Shown here in pieces: positions 5,010 through 5,808 of a stretch of 5,808 nt of DNA. The position numbers and the translations under genes were made by a program. The stretch's first letter is position 1. Every line of letters begins with the position of its first letter. The notes under the pieces are model-generated. The model was not told where the DNA came from, searched no databases, and saw only the letters and a program-made list of their open reading frames with translations. This DNA comes from Nitriliruptoraceae bacterium. GTDB lineage: Bacteria > Actinomycetota > Nitriliruptoria > Nitriliruptorales > Nitriliruptoraceae. The stretch is from NCBI GenBank assembly GCA_007117945.1, contig SKTN01000146.1, positions 1 through 5,808 of the forward strand, given 5' to 3'.

Positions 5010-5808
5010 ATGACGGTGCTCGACTCCCGCGTCCCCGACGGCCCGCTCGCGTCGAAGTGGGAGGACCACAAGTTCGACATGAAGCTGGTCAACCCGAACA
5101 ACAAGCGCAGGTTCGAGATCATCGTCGTCGGCACGGGGCTGGCCGGCGCCTCCGCGGCAGCGACGATGGGGGAGCTCGGCTACCGCGTCAAGGCGTTCAC
5201 CTACCACGACTCCGCGCGGCGGGCCCACTCCATCGCGGCCCAGGGTGGGATCAACGCGGCGAAGAACTACCACGGTGACGGGGACTCCGTGCACCGGCTG
5301 TTCTACGACACCATCAAGGGTGGGGACTACCGCTCCCGCGAGGCCAACGTCCACCGCCTCGCCGAGGTGTCCAACAACATCATCGACCAGTGCGTCGCCC
5401 AGGGTGTGCCCTTCGCCCGGGAGTACGGCGGGCTGCTCGACAACCGTTCCTTCGGTGGGGCCCAGGTCTCGCGCACCTTCTACGCCCGGGGCCAGACCGG
5501 TCAGCAGCTGCTGCTCGGCGCCTACCAGGCGCTCTCCCGGCAGGTGAAGGCCGGCTCCGTGGAGCTGCACACCAACCAGGAGATGCTGGAGCTGGTGGTC
5601 GAGGACGGCACGGCCGTCGGCATCGTGACCCGCGACCTGGTCACCGGGGAGATCACCCGCCACTCCGCCCACGCGGTGGTGCTGGGAACCGGCGGGTACT
5701 CCAACGCCTTCTACCTCTCCACCATGGCGATGAGCTGCAACGCCACCGCCATCTGGCGCGCCCACCGCAAGGGCGCCTTCTTCGCCAACCCCTGCTACAC
5801 CCAGATCC
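5010..5808 (+). CDS. sdhA: Succinate dehydrogenase flavoprotein subunit, N-terminal 266 codons (3' truncated by window)
   Basis: SdhA is the peripheral cytoplasmic FAD subunit that oxidises succinate to fumarate and passes electrons to the SdhB iron-sulfur subunit. The frame from ATG 5010 stays open to the window end, giving 266 of roughly 640 residues. After a polar leader of about 34 residues, FEIIVVGTGLAGASAAATMG (35-54) forms the FAD dinucleotide fold with GTGLAG at 41-46. RRAHSIAAQGGINAA (70-84) contains His73, the expected covalent FAD attachment site. The blocks HGDGDSVHRLFYDTIKGGDY (88-107), FGGAQVSRTFYARGQTGQQL (148-167) and VVLGTGGYSNAFYLST (223-238) follow. The window ends in NPCYTQI, just before the HPT segment normally found next. 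The catalytic Arg/His residues of the capping region are not visible. The long N-terminal leader and these blocks fit the menaquinone-linked type B enzyme. GGAG at 5000-5003 supports the start. sdhB is expected beyond the window. Confidence 0.96.
   Translation, partial: MTVLDSRVPDGPLASKWEDHKFDMKLVNPNNKRRFEIIVVGTGLAGASAAATMGELGYRVKAFTYHDSARRAHSIAAQGGINAAKNYHGDGDSVHRLFYDTIKGGDYRSREANVHRLAEVSNNIIDQCVAQGVPFAREYGGLLDNRSFGGAQVSRTFYARGQTGQQLLLGAYQALSRQVKAGSVELHTNQEMLELVVEDGTAVGIVTRDLVTGEITRHSAHAVVLGTGGYSNAFYLSTMAMSCNATAIWRAHRKGAFFANPCYTQI

Noticed and set aside
3935..5134. 399-codon minus-strand open frame spanning trpS end, sdhC and sdhA start
   Set aside because: Its composition is that of antisense to three real genes and two gaps, with no motif or plausible ribosome binding site.
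4902..5765. 287-codon minus-strand open frame opposite sdhA
   Set aside because: It is antisense to the strongly conserved sdhA frame and is His/Val/Gly-rich with no domain.

Overview
This window is chromosomal, housekeeping-type DNA from a high-GC actinobacterium (Actinomycetota). By eye it is about 70% G+C, codons end strongly in G or C, and GTG starts are common. The succinate dehydrogenase genes are of the two-haem, single-anchor type (sdhC then sdhA) found in many actinobacteria. The family cannot be fixed from the sequence alone. No mobile element, tRNA, rRNA or CRISPR array is visible.

Layout, left to right. (1) The C-terminal half of folD (+), cut by the window start. (2) A 165-bp convergent gap holding a near-perfect 34-nt hairpin. 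(3) A small class I SAM-dependent methyltransferase on the minus strand whose motifs resemble the METTL7/TMT1 thiol methyltransferases. (4) A 93-bp divergent gap, then malate dehydrogenase mdh (+). (5) A 29-bp convergent gap with a short hairpin, then a RimJ/RimL-like GNAT acetyltransferase on the minus strand. (6) A 134-bp divergent gap with overlapping -10-like elements and a strong 9-bp hairpin in the presumed trpS leader, then trpS (+). (7) A 128-bp gap with a convincing extended -10 element and a structured leader, then sdhC (+), a 100-bp spacer, and the first 266 codons of sdhA (+), cut by the window end.

Functionally, mdh and sdhCA are TCA-cycle and respiratory-chain genes, folD supplies one-carbon folates and trpS charges tRNA-Trp. 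The two minus-strand genes (methyltransferase and acetyltransferase) are accessory insertions between core plus-strand genes. Each is convergent with its left neighbour and divergent from its right one, so each core gene or operon probably has its own promoter. I see no evidence of a wholly new multi-gene system. The points most worth a second look are the METTL7-like methyltransferase, the folD/methyltransferase hairpin and the trpS leader hairpin.
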